This document shows, piece by piece, positions 1-7,307 of a DNA stretch of 38,061 nt (positions are counted from its first letter, which is position 1; the number at the start of each line of letters is the position of its first letter). The stretch covers positions 475,111 through 513,171 of the forward strand of contig NZ_AXAI01000003.1 in the NCBI RefSeq assembly GCF_000472425.1. The letters are read 5' to 3'. The notes under the pieces were generated by a model that saw nothing but the letters and a program-made list of their open reading frames with translations, was not told the origin of the DNA and did no database searches. Source of the DNA: Bradyrhizobium sp. Tv2a-2 (GTDB lineage Bacteria > Pseudomonadota > Alphaproteobacteria > Rhizobiales > Xanthobacteraceae). Position numbers and translations under genes: made by a program.

Positions 1-155
1 TGCCCGAGGAAAGCCGCGAGGAGAACCCGGTCAACCTCGATCCGCGCATGGCCAAGCTTGCCGGCGGCGTCCATCGCCTCGACGGCCAGCTCATGGTCGT
101 GCTCGACGTCGATCGCGTGCTCGAAATGGCGCCGAGGATCGCCAAAGCGGCCTGA
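1..155 (+). CDS. cheW: CheW coupling protein, C-terminal end (partial)
   Basis: The window opens inside this gene; about 50 codons remain, ending in TGA at 153-155. The visible tail contains VHRLDGQLMVVLDVDRVL, the last beta strands and helix of a CheW SH3-like domain. CheW links chemoreceptors to the CheA kinase in cytoplasmic signalling arrays. It is followed 69 bases later by cheY and then cheR, which supports the call because these genes normally sit together. The N-terminal part and any upstream cheA lie outside the window, so length and start cannot be judged. Confidence 0.85.
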   Translation, partial: PEESREENPVNLDPRMAKLAGGVHRLDGQLMVVLDVDRVLEMAPRIAKAA

Positions 156-224
156 AGGCCATGGTCCCAAAACAACATTCCAAGAGAACAACGTAACAGA
201 ACCGCGTCCCACGGGAGAAAGCCA

Positions 225-614
225 ATGAAAACCTGTCTGGTCGTCGACGATTCGAGCGTGGTGCGGAAGATCGCCCGGCGCATCCTCGAAGAGATGCAGT
301 TCGAGATCATCGAAGCCGAGGACGGCGAGAAGGCGCTGGAAGCCTGCAGGCGCGCCCTTCCCGATGCCGTGTTGCTCGACTGGAACATGCCGGTCATGGA
401 CGGCTACGAATTCCTCGGAAATCTCCGTCGCATGCCTGGCGGCGATGTGCCGAAAGTCGTGTTTTGCACCACCGAGAACGGCATCGACCACATCGCGCGC
501 GCGCTGGAGGCCGGAGCCAACGAATATATCATGAAGCCTTTTGACAAGGACATTGTTGCCGCGAAATTTATGGAAGTTGGTCTTGTGCAACTGACGTCGC
601 CGGCGTCGATCTGA
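225..614 (+). CDS. cheY: CheY chemotaxis response regulator (single receiver domain)
   Basis: This is a stand-alone receiver domain of 129 residues. It carries all the key residues: the acidic pair Asp8-Asp9, phospho-acceptor Asp52 in LLDWNMPVMDG, Thr82/Thr83 as the switch hydroxyl, and Lys104 in the KPF motif. It would accept phosphate from CheA and act on the flagellar motor or as a phosphate sink. The start has a good Shine-Dalgarno (GGGAGAAAG, about 5 bases upstream). The receiver fold should be complete near EVGLV, so the last eight residues (QLTSPASI) look like an extra tail. cheR follows 18 bases later; no cheB lies between them, although cheB commonly accompanies cheR. Confidence 0.93.
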   Translation: MKTCLVVDDSSVVRKIARRILEEMQFEIIEAEDGEKALEACRRALPDAVLLDWNMPVMDGYEFLGNLRRMPGGDVPKVVFCTTENGIDHIARALEAGANEYIMKPFDKDIVAAKFMEVGLVQLTSPASI

Positions 615-632
615 TCCCTCAAGAGGCCCCCT

Positions 633-1514
633 GTGAATCCGCCCGATTATGAGTACCTGCGCAAAGTTCTGAAGGACCTCTCCGGTCTCGACCTTTCCGC
701 CGACAAGCAATACCTGATCGAGAGCCGTCTTTTGCCGCTGGCGCGGAAGTCCGGCCTGTCGGACATTGCCGCGCTGGTGCAGAAGATGAAGGGCGGCTCG
801 TCCGCGCTCATCAACCAGGTGGTCGAAGCCATGACCACCAACGAGACCTTCTTCTTCCGCGACAAGGTGCCGTTCGATCACCTGCGCGACACCATCTTGC
901 CGAATGTCTTGCGCGCCCGCGCCCTACGCAAGAACATCCGGATCTGGTGTGCCGCGGGCTCCACGGGGCAAGAGCCGTATTCGATTGCGATGTGCCTGAA
1001 GGAGATGGGCGCGGCGCTTGCCGGCTGGCGCATCGAGATTCTGGCCACCGACCTGTCGCAGGAAGTGCTGGAAAAATCAAAGGCCGGCATCTACAGCCAG
1101 TTCGAGGTGCAGCGCGGCCTGCCGATCCAGCTGCTGGTCAAGCATTTCAAACAGATCGGCGAGCTTTGGCAGATCAATCCCGACATCCGCGGCATGGTGC
1201 AGCACCGCCAGCTCAACCTGCTGCATGATTTCTCGCAGCTCGGCGTCTTCGATGTGATCTTCTGCCGCAACGTGCTGATCTATTTCGACCAGGACACCAA
1301 GAGCAAGATCTTCGCCCGGCTCGCCAAGGGGGTCGAGGCGGACGGCTTCCTGGTACTTGGTGCTGCGGAAACGGTGGTCGGGTTGACCGAAGTCTTCAAA
1401 CCATTCCCGGATCGGCGAGGTCTCTATCGGCCGAACGGCGCGCAAAGCGCGCCGGGTAAAGGACTGCCGGCAGGCGCGGCTGCGCCCAAGCTGGCGGCAG
1501 TAGCAGGATTGTAA
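633..1514 (+). CDS. cheR: CheR chemoreceptor glutamate methyltransferase
   Basis: The protein (293 residues) has the CheR layout: an N-terminal helical domain (about 1-75) and a SAM-dependent methyltransferase domain (about 80-275). It shows NETFFFRD, the SAM-binding stretch IWCAAGSTGQEPYS, FDVIFCRNVLIYFD, and LGAAET near the end. It methylates glutamates on chemoreceptors using S-adenosylmethionine, setting adaptation. The start is GTG at 633, supported by AGAGG six bases upstream; no better ATG is available. The 3' neighbour begins two bases after the stop, so the genes are co-transcribed. The extreme C-terminus (after about 275) is Ala/Gly/Pro-rich and low in complexity. Confidence 0.93.
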   Translation: MNPPDYEYLRKVLKDLSGLDLSADKQYLIESRLLPLARKSGLSDIAALVQKMKGGSSALINQVVEAMTTNETFFFRDKVPFDHLRDTILPNVLRARALRKNIRIWCAAGSTGQEPYSIAMCLKEMGAALAGWRIEILATDLSQEVLEKSKAGIYSQFEVQRGLPIQLLVKHFKQIGELWQINPDIRGMVQHRQLNLLHDFSQLGVFDVIFCRNVLIYFDQDTKSKIFARLAKGVEADGFLVLGAAETVVGLTEVFKPFPDRRGLYRPNGAQSAPGKGLPAGAAAPKLAAVAGL

Positions 1515-1516
1515 AT

Positions 1517-1843
1517 ATGTCAGAAGACAACAAAGGCGCGGACCGCGTCACCTTCAGCCGCGGCTATGACGTCTGCATCATGGCGATTGACGGAACCTGG
1601 CGGCGGAACTGCCAGCTCAACGCCATCTCCGACAATGACGCAATCCTGACGGTCGAAGGTTCGATCCAGGGTCTGAACCTGAAGGAGTTCTTTCTGCTGT
1701 TGTCGTCGACGGGGCTTGCCTATCGCCGCTGCGAACTGGTGCGCGTCAACGGCGCGGAGATGGACATTCAGTTCATCAAGGGGAAGAACAAGAAGAAGCG
1801 CGCAGGCGGCACCGCGGCCGATGAGGCCATGATCGACGCCTGA
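1517..1843 (+). CDS. PilZ-like domain protein next to the chemotaxis genes
   Basis: This small soluble protein has 108 residues, and its ATG is two bases after the cheR stop, with AGGA inside the end of cheR as a likely ribosome site. The segment TWRRNCQLNAISDNDAILTV resembles the PilZ signature (RxxxR followed by a D/NxSxxG-like turn) but is degenerate: Arg pair present, Ser/Gly turn replaced by SDNDA. PilZ domains bind cyclic di-GMP; whether this copy does is uncertain. A basic KGKNKKKRAGG stretch precedes the C-terminus. Position at the end of the che operon suggests a link between motility and second messengers. Confidence 0.65.
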   Translation: MSEDNKGADRVTFSRGYDVCIMAIDGTWRRNCQLNAISDNDAILTVEGSIQGLNLKEFFLLLSSTGLAYRRCELVRVNGAEMDIQFIKGKNKKKRAGGTAADEAMIDA

Positions 1844-1934
1844 GCGGACGGCGTGGCATGCGGCTATGCTGACTGCGCATGCGTCGCATCGCGCGCCGTA
1901 TCCGCAAAGTGGAACGCGCTTCAGTCACGCGGCG

Positions 1935-2218
1935 TCACGTCGGTGCTTGCGATAGGAACTGCAAGGCAGCGCTCAGGCTCGCATTGCAGGCGTCGAGCGC
2001 CGCGCCCGCCTTCGCGTAAAGTGGTGTGTGACATCGTCCAGCACGACGACATCGGTAGCCTCCGCCTCGGCGGTTACCAGGCGAGCCCGCGCGGTCTCGA
2101 TCACCTTGATGCTGGCCTGGACGCGGTCGATCAGGGCTACTACGGGGTCAAATACGACCACATGGAGAGCCTCATCCCCGAGCGGAACCGTCGCGTCCCG
2201 GACAGGCGCGTTTTGCAT
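1935..2218 (-). pseudogene. Small conserved-looking gene broken by a 2-base insertion
   Basis: Reading leftwards from ATG at 2218 (GGAG six bases upstream), the frame gives MQNAPVRDATVPLGDEA and continues as sensible helical protein to VVVLDDVT near 2031. It then turns into an Arg-rich run (TRRRARRS) and stops at 1973. If two bases are removed in the GT-repeat at 2024-2030, the frame continues as YAKAGAALDACNASLSAAL and ends at TGA 1935-1937, giving about 92 residues of uniform helical composition. This fits expansion of a dinucleotide repeat (CACACAC on the coding strand) or a sequencing error. The family is unknown to me. A TTG at 2233 is a weaker alternative start. Confidence 0.6.
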
Positions 2219-2277
2219 GCTGTTCTCCACCAATGCGTTTTAGGAGGGTTGCTGCTACTTGTGAGTTAAGTGGTTGT

Positions 2278-2293
2278 CCCGTACAAATACGGG
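2278..2293. promoter_or_regulatory. Perfect 6+6 palindrome upstream of the FixJ-type regulator
   Basis: CCCGTA (2278-2283) and TACGGG (2288-2293) form a perfect inverted repeat around CAAA, in the gap before the regulator that starts at 2366. It could be an operator (possibly autoregulatory) or a short hairpin in the leader. No T-run follows, so a terminator is less likely. Function is inferred from position only. Confidence 0.4.
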
Positions 2294-2365
2294 TGGGTCG
2301 AATCCATGCCGAACGCTAATGGTTTGGCAGGTGCGCGTCATTGCTAACTATTCGGACGATGGCAC

Positions 2366-3004
2366 ATGGTCGATAAAGTTGCCTCCCGCGGTGAAATCTT
2401 CGTGGTGGACGACGATCCTGCCGTTCGCGACACCTTGTCCCTGGTGTTGTCGACGGCGGGCTATCAGGTGATCTGCTTTGCAGATGGCGCAGCGCTGCTC
2501 GCCGTCTCCAGGAGCCGCACACCCGCCGCTATCCTGCTCGATGTCCACATTCCCGGAAAATCGGGACTCGATATCCTGAGGGAACTTCATGGCGACGATT
2601 ATCCCGCGCCGATCTTCATGATCTCAGGCCACGGCGATATCGCTATGGCGGTCAGTGCCATCAAGAACGGTGCGCTAGACTTCATCGAGAAGCCGTTCCG
2701 TGGCAGCGAGCTCGTTACCCGGCTGGAGGAGGCGATCGGCGCCTATGCACGCCGGCAGGCACAATTCGCGGGCTCCAACATCGCCACGCTGCATTTCCCG
2801 GGCCGCGAGCCCTTGACCCGGCGCGAGCGCGAGGTGCTGGAGCAGTTCACCGCCGGCGCCTCGAACAAGGAAGCCGGCCGGACGCTCGGCATCAGCCCGC
2901 GCACCATCGAGGATCATCGCGCCAACATCATGAAGAAGCTCGGCGCCAAGAACGCGGCCGACCTGGTGCGGATCGTGATGACCGCGCAGCAGCGGGTGTC
3001 GTGA
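2366..3004 (+). CDS. FixJ-family response regulator (receiver + LuxR helix-turn-helix)
   Basis: The protein (212 residues) has a receiver domain at about 9-122 with acidic residues Asp15-Asp17, phospho-acceptor Asp59 (ILLDVHIPG), Ser87 and Lys109 (EKPF). A LuxR/GerE helix-turn-helix follows at about 148-207 (LTRREREVLEQFTAGASNKE then GISPRTIEDHRANIMKKL). This is the FixJ/NodW/TodT class of DNA-binding regulators, common in rhizobial relatives. No partner kinase is directly upstream; the hybrid kinase gene downstream is convergent, so it may or may not be the cognate sensor. A perfect palindrome lies 73 bases before the ATG. Targets cannot be named. Confidence 0.88.
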   Translation: MVDKVASRGEIFVVDDDPAVRDTLSLVLSTAGYQVICFADGAALLAVSRSRTPAAILLDVHIPGKSGLDILRELHGDDYPAPIFMISGHGDIAMAVSAIKNGALDFIEKPFRGSELVTRLEEAIGAYARRQAQFAGSNIATLHFPGREPLTRREREVLEQFTAGASNKEAGRTLGISPRTIEDHRANIMKKLGAKNAADLVRIVMTAQQRVS

Positions 3005-3010
3005 TTCTTC

Positions 3011-3053
3011 CCCTTCTCCCCGCCCTTCGAGGAGAGAAGGGCGGGATGAGGGG
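3011..3053. terminator. Strong hairpin between convergent genes
   Basis: CCCGCCCTTC (3019-3028) and GAAGGGCGGG (3036-3045) are a perfect 10-bp inverted repeat with a 7-base loop. Outer CCC/GGG runs at 3011-3013 and 3051-3053 can extend it imperfectly. It starts seven bases after the regulator stop and lies between two convergent genes, so a bidirectional terminator is likely. There is no clear T-run, and the sequence style matches intergenic hairpins dispersed in Bradyrhizobium-type genomes. Confidence 0.6.
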
Positions 3054-3137
3054 CTCGAGCTGCATATTTTGAGGCGAGGAATCTGCGCAGGCTCGCGCTA
3101 CCCGCGCGCGCGCCAAGTACAGCAACCCGCGCAGCCC

Positions 3138-6100
3138 TCACGCGTCCAGCGCCCTGCGAATCATCCGCGCCATGTCGGATTTGCGGTAGGGCTTGGCCAA
3201 CAGCAACACGCCGGAATCCAGCCGGCCGTGGTGGATGATCGCGTTCTCGGTGTAGCCCGAGGTGAACAATATCTTCAGGTCGGGGCATTCCTCAAGGAGT
3301 CTGTCGGCGAGCTGTCGCCCGTTGATCGTGCCGGGCATGATCACGTCGGTGAACAGCAGGTCGAACTTGCGTCCCTGTTCGAAAAGCGCGAGCGCCTCGG
3401 CGGCGTTCGCTGCATCCAGCGTGGCATAACCCAGCGAACGCAGCTGCGCGAGCACGTAGTCCTTCACCAGCCGGTCGTCCTCGACCACCAGGATGGTCTC
3501 GTGGCCGCCCTGGATATCTGCAACCAGCTGGTTCTCCGGCGCAAGCGTGCCGCCCGTTCCCGGCGGCAGGTACATCTTGATGGTCGTGCCATGGCCTTCC
3601 TCGCTGTAGATCTTGATGTGCCCGGACGACTGCTTGATGAAACCGTAGACCATGCTGAGGCCAAGGCCGGTGCCCTTGCCCGGGCCCTTGGAGGTGAAGA
3701 AGGGATCGAACACGCGGTCGATGATTCCCGTGGAAATGCCGGTTCCGGTGTCACTCACTGCGATCAGTGAGTAGCGACCGGAGCGGATGTCGTGCAGGCT
3801 CGCATAGGTCTCGTCGAGAAAGATCGAGGCGGTTTCCAGGATCAGCTTGCCGCCGCCCGGCATGGCGTCGCGCGCATTGAGCGCGAGATTGAGGATCGCG
3901 GTCGCCAGCTGATTGGGATCGACCACCGCGATGCAGGCCTCGTCCTCGAACACGGACTCGATCTCGATCTGCTCGCCAAGCGTCGGGCGGAGCAGCTTGG
4001 CGGTGTCGATGACCAGGGCGTTGATGTCGATCTCGCGCGGCTGCAGCGGCTGCTTGCGCGCGAATGCCAGCAGATGCTGGGTGAGGTCGGCGCCGCGCGC
4101 CGCCGCCTCGTCGATCATCTTGGTAATGGCGGCGAGCTGCGGCTCCTTGGCCACCGCTTGCGCGAGAATCTCGATGGTGCCGGTGATGACGGTGAGGATG
4201 TTGTTGAAGTCATGGGCGATGCCGCCGGTGAGCTGGCCGACTGCCTCCATCTTCTCCGACTGCCTGATGCGCTCCTCGGCCGCGATCTTGTCAGTCAGAT
4301 CGCGGAAGAAGGCGTTGAACACCATGCCGCCCGAGGTCTTCAGCGCGGTGACGCTGAGCTCGGCCTTGAACTCGACGCCGTCATGCCGGCGCACCCAGAG
4401 CTCGCGGCGACGGCGCAGCACGTCTTGATGCCCGGTCTGCAGCAGGTGATCCCGCCGCTCCTTCATATCCTCCTTGTCGGACTCCGTCGCGATCAGGTCG
4501 ATCAGCTTCTTGCCCAGCACCTGTTCGCGCGGCCAGCCGAAGATCCGCTCGGCCTCGGAATTCCAGTTCAGGATGGCGTCGCCCTCGTCGGTCTGGACGA
4601 AGGCGTCGAGCGCCGTCTCGACGATGTTGCGTGCCATGCGCTCGTTCTCGCGCAGGGTTTCCTGCGCAATCCGGCTTTCGGTCATGTCGCGGCCGACGAA
4701 GAAGTAGCGCTGGACCGGGTCGGACCAGGTGCCGAGCCATGACAGCGTCACCTCGCGGCCGTCCTTGTGGATGACGCGGGTATCGGAAATCTTGCCGCGC
4801 TCGCCGTGCCGAAGGGCGCGCATTTCGCCGCGGGACATCTCGAGATCGTCGGGGTGGATGAATTCTTCCCCGCTATGGCCGATCATCTCGTCGGGCCGGT
4901 AGCCCAGAATGGTCTCGCAGCTCGGGCTGAGCTGAACCAGATAGCCCCTGGAATCCAGCACAAGGATCAGATCCTGCGAGGTCTCGAAGATGCGCTCGCG
5001 CTCCTCAATCTGCTGGTGCAGCGCCCGCTCGGTGCGCCTGATCTCCGTGACGTCGCGGGCGATCTTGGCGGCGCCGACAATCACGCCGGCCTGGTTCTCG
5101 ATCGGCGAGATGCTGAGCTGGACCTCCACCAACGTGCCATCCTTGCGGCGGCGCATGGTCTCGTGGTGCTCGATGCGCTCGCCACGGGCGATCCGGCGCA
5201 GGATCGCCTGTATCTCGTTGGTGCGGTCGGAAGGAACGATCAGGCCAATGCTCTGGCCGACCGCTTCCTCTGCGCTGTAGCCGAACATGCGCTCGGCCGC
5301 GGGATTCCAGCCCGTGATGGTGCCGTCCAGCGACTTGGTGACGATCGCGTCGTTTGAAGATTCGACCGCCGCGCTGAATAATTGCTCGCGCGCGGCGTGA
5401 TGGGCGCGCGCGGCTTCGGTGCGGCGATGTTCCTCGACCTCGCGCTCGAGCTCGGCGGTCTTGGCCTTGAGCTCGCCGATGACGCGCTCAAACGCCCGCG
5501 CCAGTACGCCGGTCTCGCCGCTGGCGTCGGCGGGAATCCTGACCAGCTCGTTGCGGCCGATGCCCTCCACGGCCCAGCGCAGCTGGTTGATGGGCCGCGT
5601 CAGCGAGCGGGCAACGATCAGCGCAAGCACTGCCGCGCAAAGCATTGCGACCAGGCCGACCAGAAGAGTCGTCCGGCCGATGGCGGTTGCGCTGGCGAGG
5701 AACACGGCGTTCGGCACCGTCTCGATGATGCCGACCCATTCCTTGCCGACAAGCAAGGCCGGTACCAGCGCCGCGCCGCCGGGCCGGCCCGAAGCATCCG
5801 GAACGGCTTGCGACGCGCTTCTGGTGGAGCCTGCCAGCGAGGCGAAATAGGGAAAATCCGCCTGCCAGCTGTGTGGTCCGCCGAGGTCGCTGGCGAATTC
5901 GCGGATCCTGTCGGGATGCACAAGATAGTCGCCCTTCGCATCGACGAGATAGACCACCTCGCTGTCGCGCGCCGCGTCGCGGATCTGGTCCAGCGCCGTA
6001 CGCAAATCGACGTTGATGACGACGATGCCATAGAGCCTGCCGTCGGGCGCATAGACGGGCGAGGCGATCCGGATGGTCGGAACATAGGGGATCTCGAGCG

Positions 6101-6644
6101 AGCCATATTCCTGATTGAGGTCGATCGGCGAGACATAGATGTCACCGGCCGGCAGCTTGACGGTCTCCGTGAAATACGGCTGATCACCCTTCCGCTGCAG
6201 CTCGAACTCGGGGACGATCCGGATCCCGCCGTTCCGGGCGGAGTGGTCGACGCGGAGCACCTCGCGCCCGCCATCCTCGACGCTGATCAGGCGGAACTGC
6301 ACGTAAGCAGGCTTCGCCTCGAGGTCGGCCACCAGCCGGGTCGCCAGACGGTCACGCCACGCGCCCTCCGTAATGTGGTCGACCGGATCAATGCCGCCGT
6401 TGAAATGCGCCGTCACCATGCCGCGCGTCGCCGCGTCGGCAGCAAAGGTCGTCACATCCGCGCGGGCGCCGCGCACATAGGATTGCAGCTCGTTGGCGAC
6501 GAGCCTGCCGTGCGCCTCGATACGGTCGAGGATGCGCGGCAACAGAGCGTGCTCGAGGCTACGATAGCTCAGCCAACCGACCGCGGAGACCGCAACCGCG
6601 ACCAGCAGGATCATCGCGATGGCTAACCGGGTGGTGAGCGTCAT
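3138..6644 (-). CDS. Membrane hybrid histidine kinase (Cache-type sensor, HAMP, three PAS, HisKA, ATPase, receiver)
   Basis: This is a 1168-residue inner-membrane sensor. Domains in order: membrane helix at about 5-27; a periplasmic double-Cache-like region (about 30-315); a second membrane helix at 318-342; HAMP to about 395 and a short coiled coil; three PAS domains (about 420-540, 548-665, 665-790); HisKA with phospho-His811 in GGIAHDFNNIL; an ATPase domain (N box NLALNARDAMP, G boxes DTGTGIS and GKGTGLGLS); and a C-terminal receiver with phospho-Asp1100 (LLFTDVIMPG) and Lys in AKPY. A single-receiver gene lies 71 bases upstream on the same strand, so the two probably form an operon and a phosphorelay. 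The ligand is unknown. Confidence 0.92.
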   Translation of the reverse strand: MTLTTRLAIAMILLVAVAVSAVGWLSYRSLEHALLPRILDRIEAHGRLVANELQSYVRGARADVTTFAADAATRGMVTAHFNGGIDPVDHITEGAWRDRLATRLVADLEAKPAYVQFRLISVEDGGREVLRVDHSARNGGIRIVPEFELQRKGDQPYFTETVKLPAGDIYVSPIDLNQEYGSLEIPYVPTIRIASPVYAPDGRLYGIVVINVDLRTALDQIRDAARDSEVVYLVDAKGDYLVHPDRIREFASDLGGPHSWQADFPYFASLAGSTRSASQAVPDASGRPGGAALVPALLVGKEWVGIIETVPNAVFLASATAIGRTTLLVGLVAMLCAAVLALIVARSLTRPINQLRWAVEGIGRNELVRIPADASGETGVLARAFERVIGELKAKTAELEREVEEHRRTEAARAHHAAREQLFSAAVESSNDAIVTKSLDGTITGWNPAAERMFGYSAEEAVGQSIGLIVPSDRTNEIQAILRRIARGERIEHHETMRRRKDGTLVEVQLSISPIENQAGVIVGAAKIARDVTEIRRTERALHQQIEERERIFETSQDLILVLDSRGYLVQLSPSCETILGYRPDEMIGHSGEEFIHPDDLEMSRGEMRALRHGERGKISDTRVIHKDGREVTLSWLGTWSDPVQRYFFVGRDMTESRIAQETLRENERMARNIVETALDAFVQTDEGDAILNWNSEAERIFGWPREQVLGKKLIDLIATESDKEDMKERRDHLLQTGHQDVLRRRRELWVRRHDGVEFKAELSVTALKTSGGMVFNAFFRDLTDKIAAEERIRQSEKMEAVGQLTGGIAHDFNNILTVITGTIEILAQAVAKEPQLAAITKMIDEAAARGADLTQHLLAFARKQPLQPREIDINALVIDTAKLLRPTLGEQIEIESVFEDEACIAVVDPNQLATAILNLALNARDAMPGGGKLILETASIFLDETYASLHDIRSGRYSLIAVSDTGTGISTGIIDRVFDPFFTSKGPGKGTGLGLSMVYGFIKQSSGHIKIYSEEGHGTTIKMYLPPGTGGTLAPENQLVADIQGGHETILVVEDDRLVKDYVLAQLRSLGYATLDAANAAEALALFEQGRKFDLLFTDVIMPGTINGRQLADRLLEECPDLKILFTSGYTENAIIHHGRLDSGVLLLAKPYRKSDMARMIRRALDA

Positions 6645-6715
6645 CTCTCTCTAAAGTCGCCGCCTCGCGCTCTTGGTGCCGCCGCCGCGCGGTTCGGCGC
6701 CGCCGCCCGCAAGCG

Positions 6716-7150
6716 TCAGGTGCCGGATGCGATATCGCCATCCTGCCCCCGGTCCAACGATGTCTCCTTTGCGGCCTCAAGACAACTGGAAACCGCGGCG
6801 TGCAGCTCCACGGGCCGAAACGGCTTCGGCAGGGTCCTGACGGCGCCGAGCTTGATCGCCATGCCCAGGAAGTCAGGCTCGCCCATCGCGTCCGACCCGA
6901 TCGGGCGGCCAGAGATGACGATGATCGGGAGACCCGGCCGCTGCTGGAGCATCAGCCGCATGGTCTCGAGCCCGTCCATGCCCGGCATGAAGATGTCGAG
7001 AAACAGCAGATCGAAATTGCCTGCTTCGAACGCCGCAAGTCCTTTGCGTCCGTCGCCTGCAGCGACGACGCGGTGTCCGCTCCGCTCCAACAAGAGCTGG
7101 ATCGTCATCCGTACGGCGGGATCGTCATCGACAACGAGAATGTTAGCCAA
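6716..7150 (-). CDS. Single-domain receiver protein, likely partner of the hybrid kinase
   Basis: This lone receiver domain carries acidic residues Asp8-Asp10, phospho-acceptor Asp52 (LLFLDIFMPG), Ser/Gly in IVISGRP and Lys in LPKPF. It has no output domain; the tail after about residue 125 is short and polar. I chose TTG at 7150 as start because it gives the standard ANILVVDDDPAV opening and has GGGAG eight bases upstream; an in-frame ATG at 7186 would add twelve residues of poor character. The hybrid kinase follows 71 bases downstream on the same strand. The likely role is receiving or shuttling phosphate in a relay with that kinase. Confidence 0.87.
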   Translation of the reverse strand: MANILVVDDDPAVRMTIQLLLERSGHRVVAAGDGRKGLAAFEAGNFDLLFLDIFMPGMDGLETMRLMLQQRPGLPIIVISGRPIGSDAMGEPDFLGMAIKLGAVRTLPKPFRPVELHAAVSSCLEAAKETSLDRGQDGDIASGT

Positions 7151-7281
7151 AGCCAAATCTCCCGGCGTGCAATGAATCAGGAACAACGACAGGTTGCGGA
7201 GGTCTGCCCAATCGCGAAATCCAGTGCAAGGGCTTGGCTCGACGCGACCGGATTGTGCCAGGCGCGGGGAAGGTCAGGCCC

Positions 7282-7305
7282 CGTATGCACGATATCGGGC
7301 ATACG
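7282..7305. promoter_or_regulatory. 24-bp near-perfect palindrome between the peptidase and the receiver gene
   Basis: CGTATGC (7282-7288) and GCATACG (7299-7305) flank a central CGATATCG (7290-7297) that is itself palindromic. Only one of twelve base pairs (7289/7298) fails. It begins two bases beyond the stop codon of the upstream minus-strand gene and lies about 130 bases before the receiver-kinase operon start. It could be an operator for that operon or a terminator hairpin; no T-run follows. Role is inferred. Confidence 0.45.
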
Positions 7306-7307
7306 GC

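Noticed and set aside
2184..2217. Possible EcfG-type general stress promoter (GGAAC...CGTT)
   Set aside because: The spacing is about 20 bases rather than 16-17 and it lies inside the small minus-strand gene.
1853..2269. Plus-strand frame after the PilZ-like gene (138 codons)
   Set aside because: It has no ribosome site and an irregular composition; the opposite strand holds a better gene with good start and helical protein, broken by a frameshift.
5382..6626. Long open frame on the plus strand opposite the hybrid kinase (about 414 codons)
   Set aside because: It is an antisense shadow of a clear kinase gene; composition is Arg/Ala/Asp-rich without domains. The same applies to plus-strand frames opposite the aminotransferase, GAF-cyclase and RND genes.
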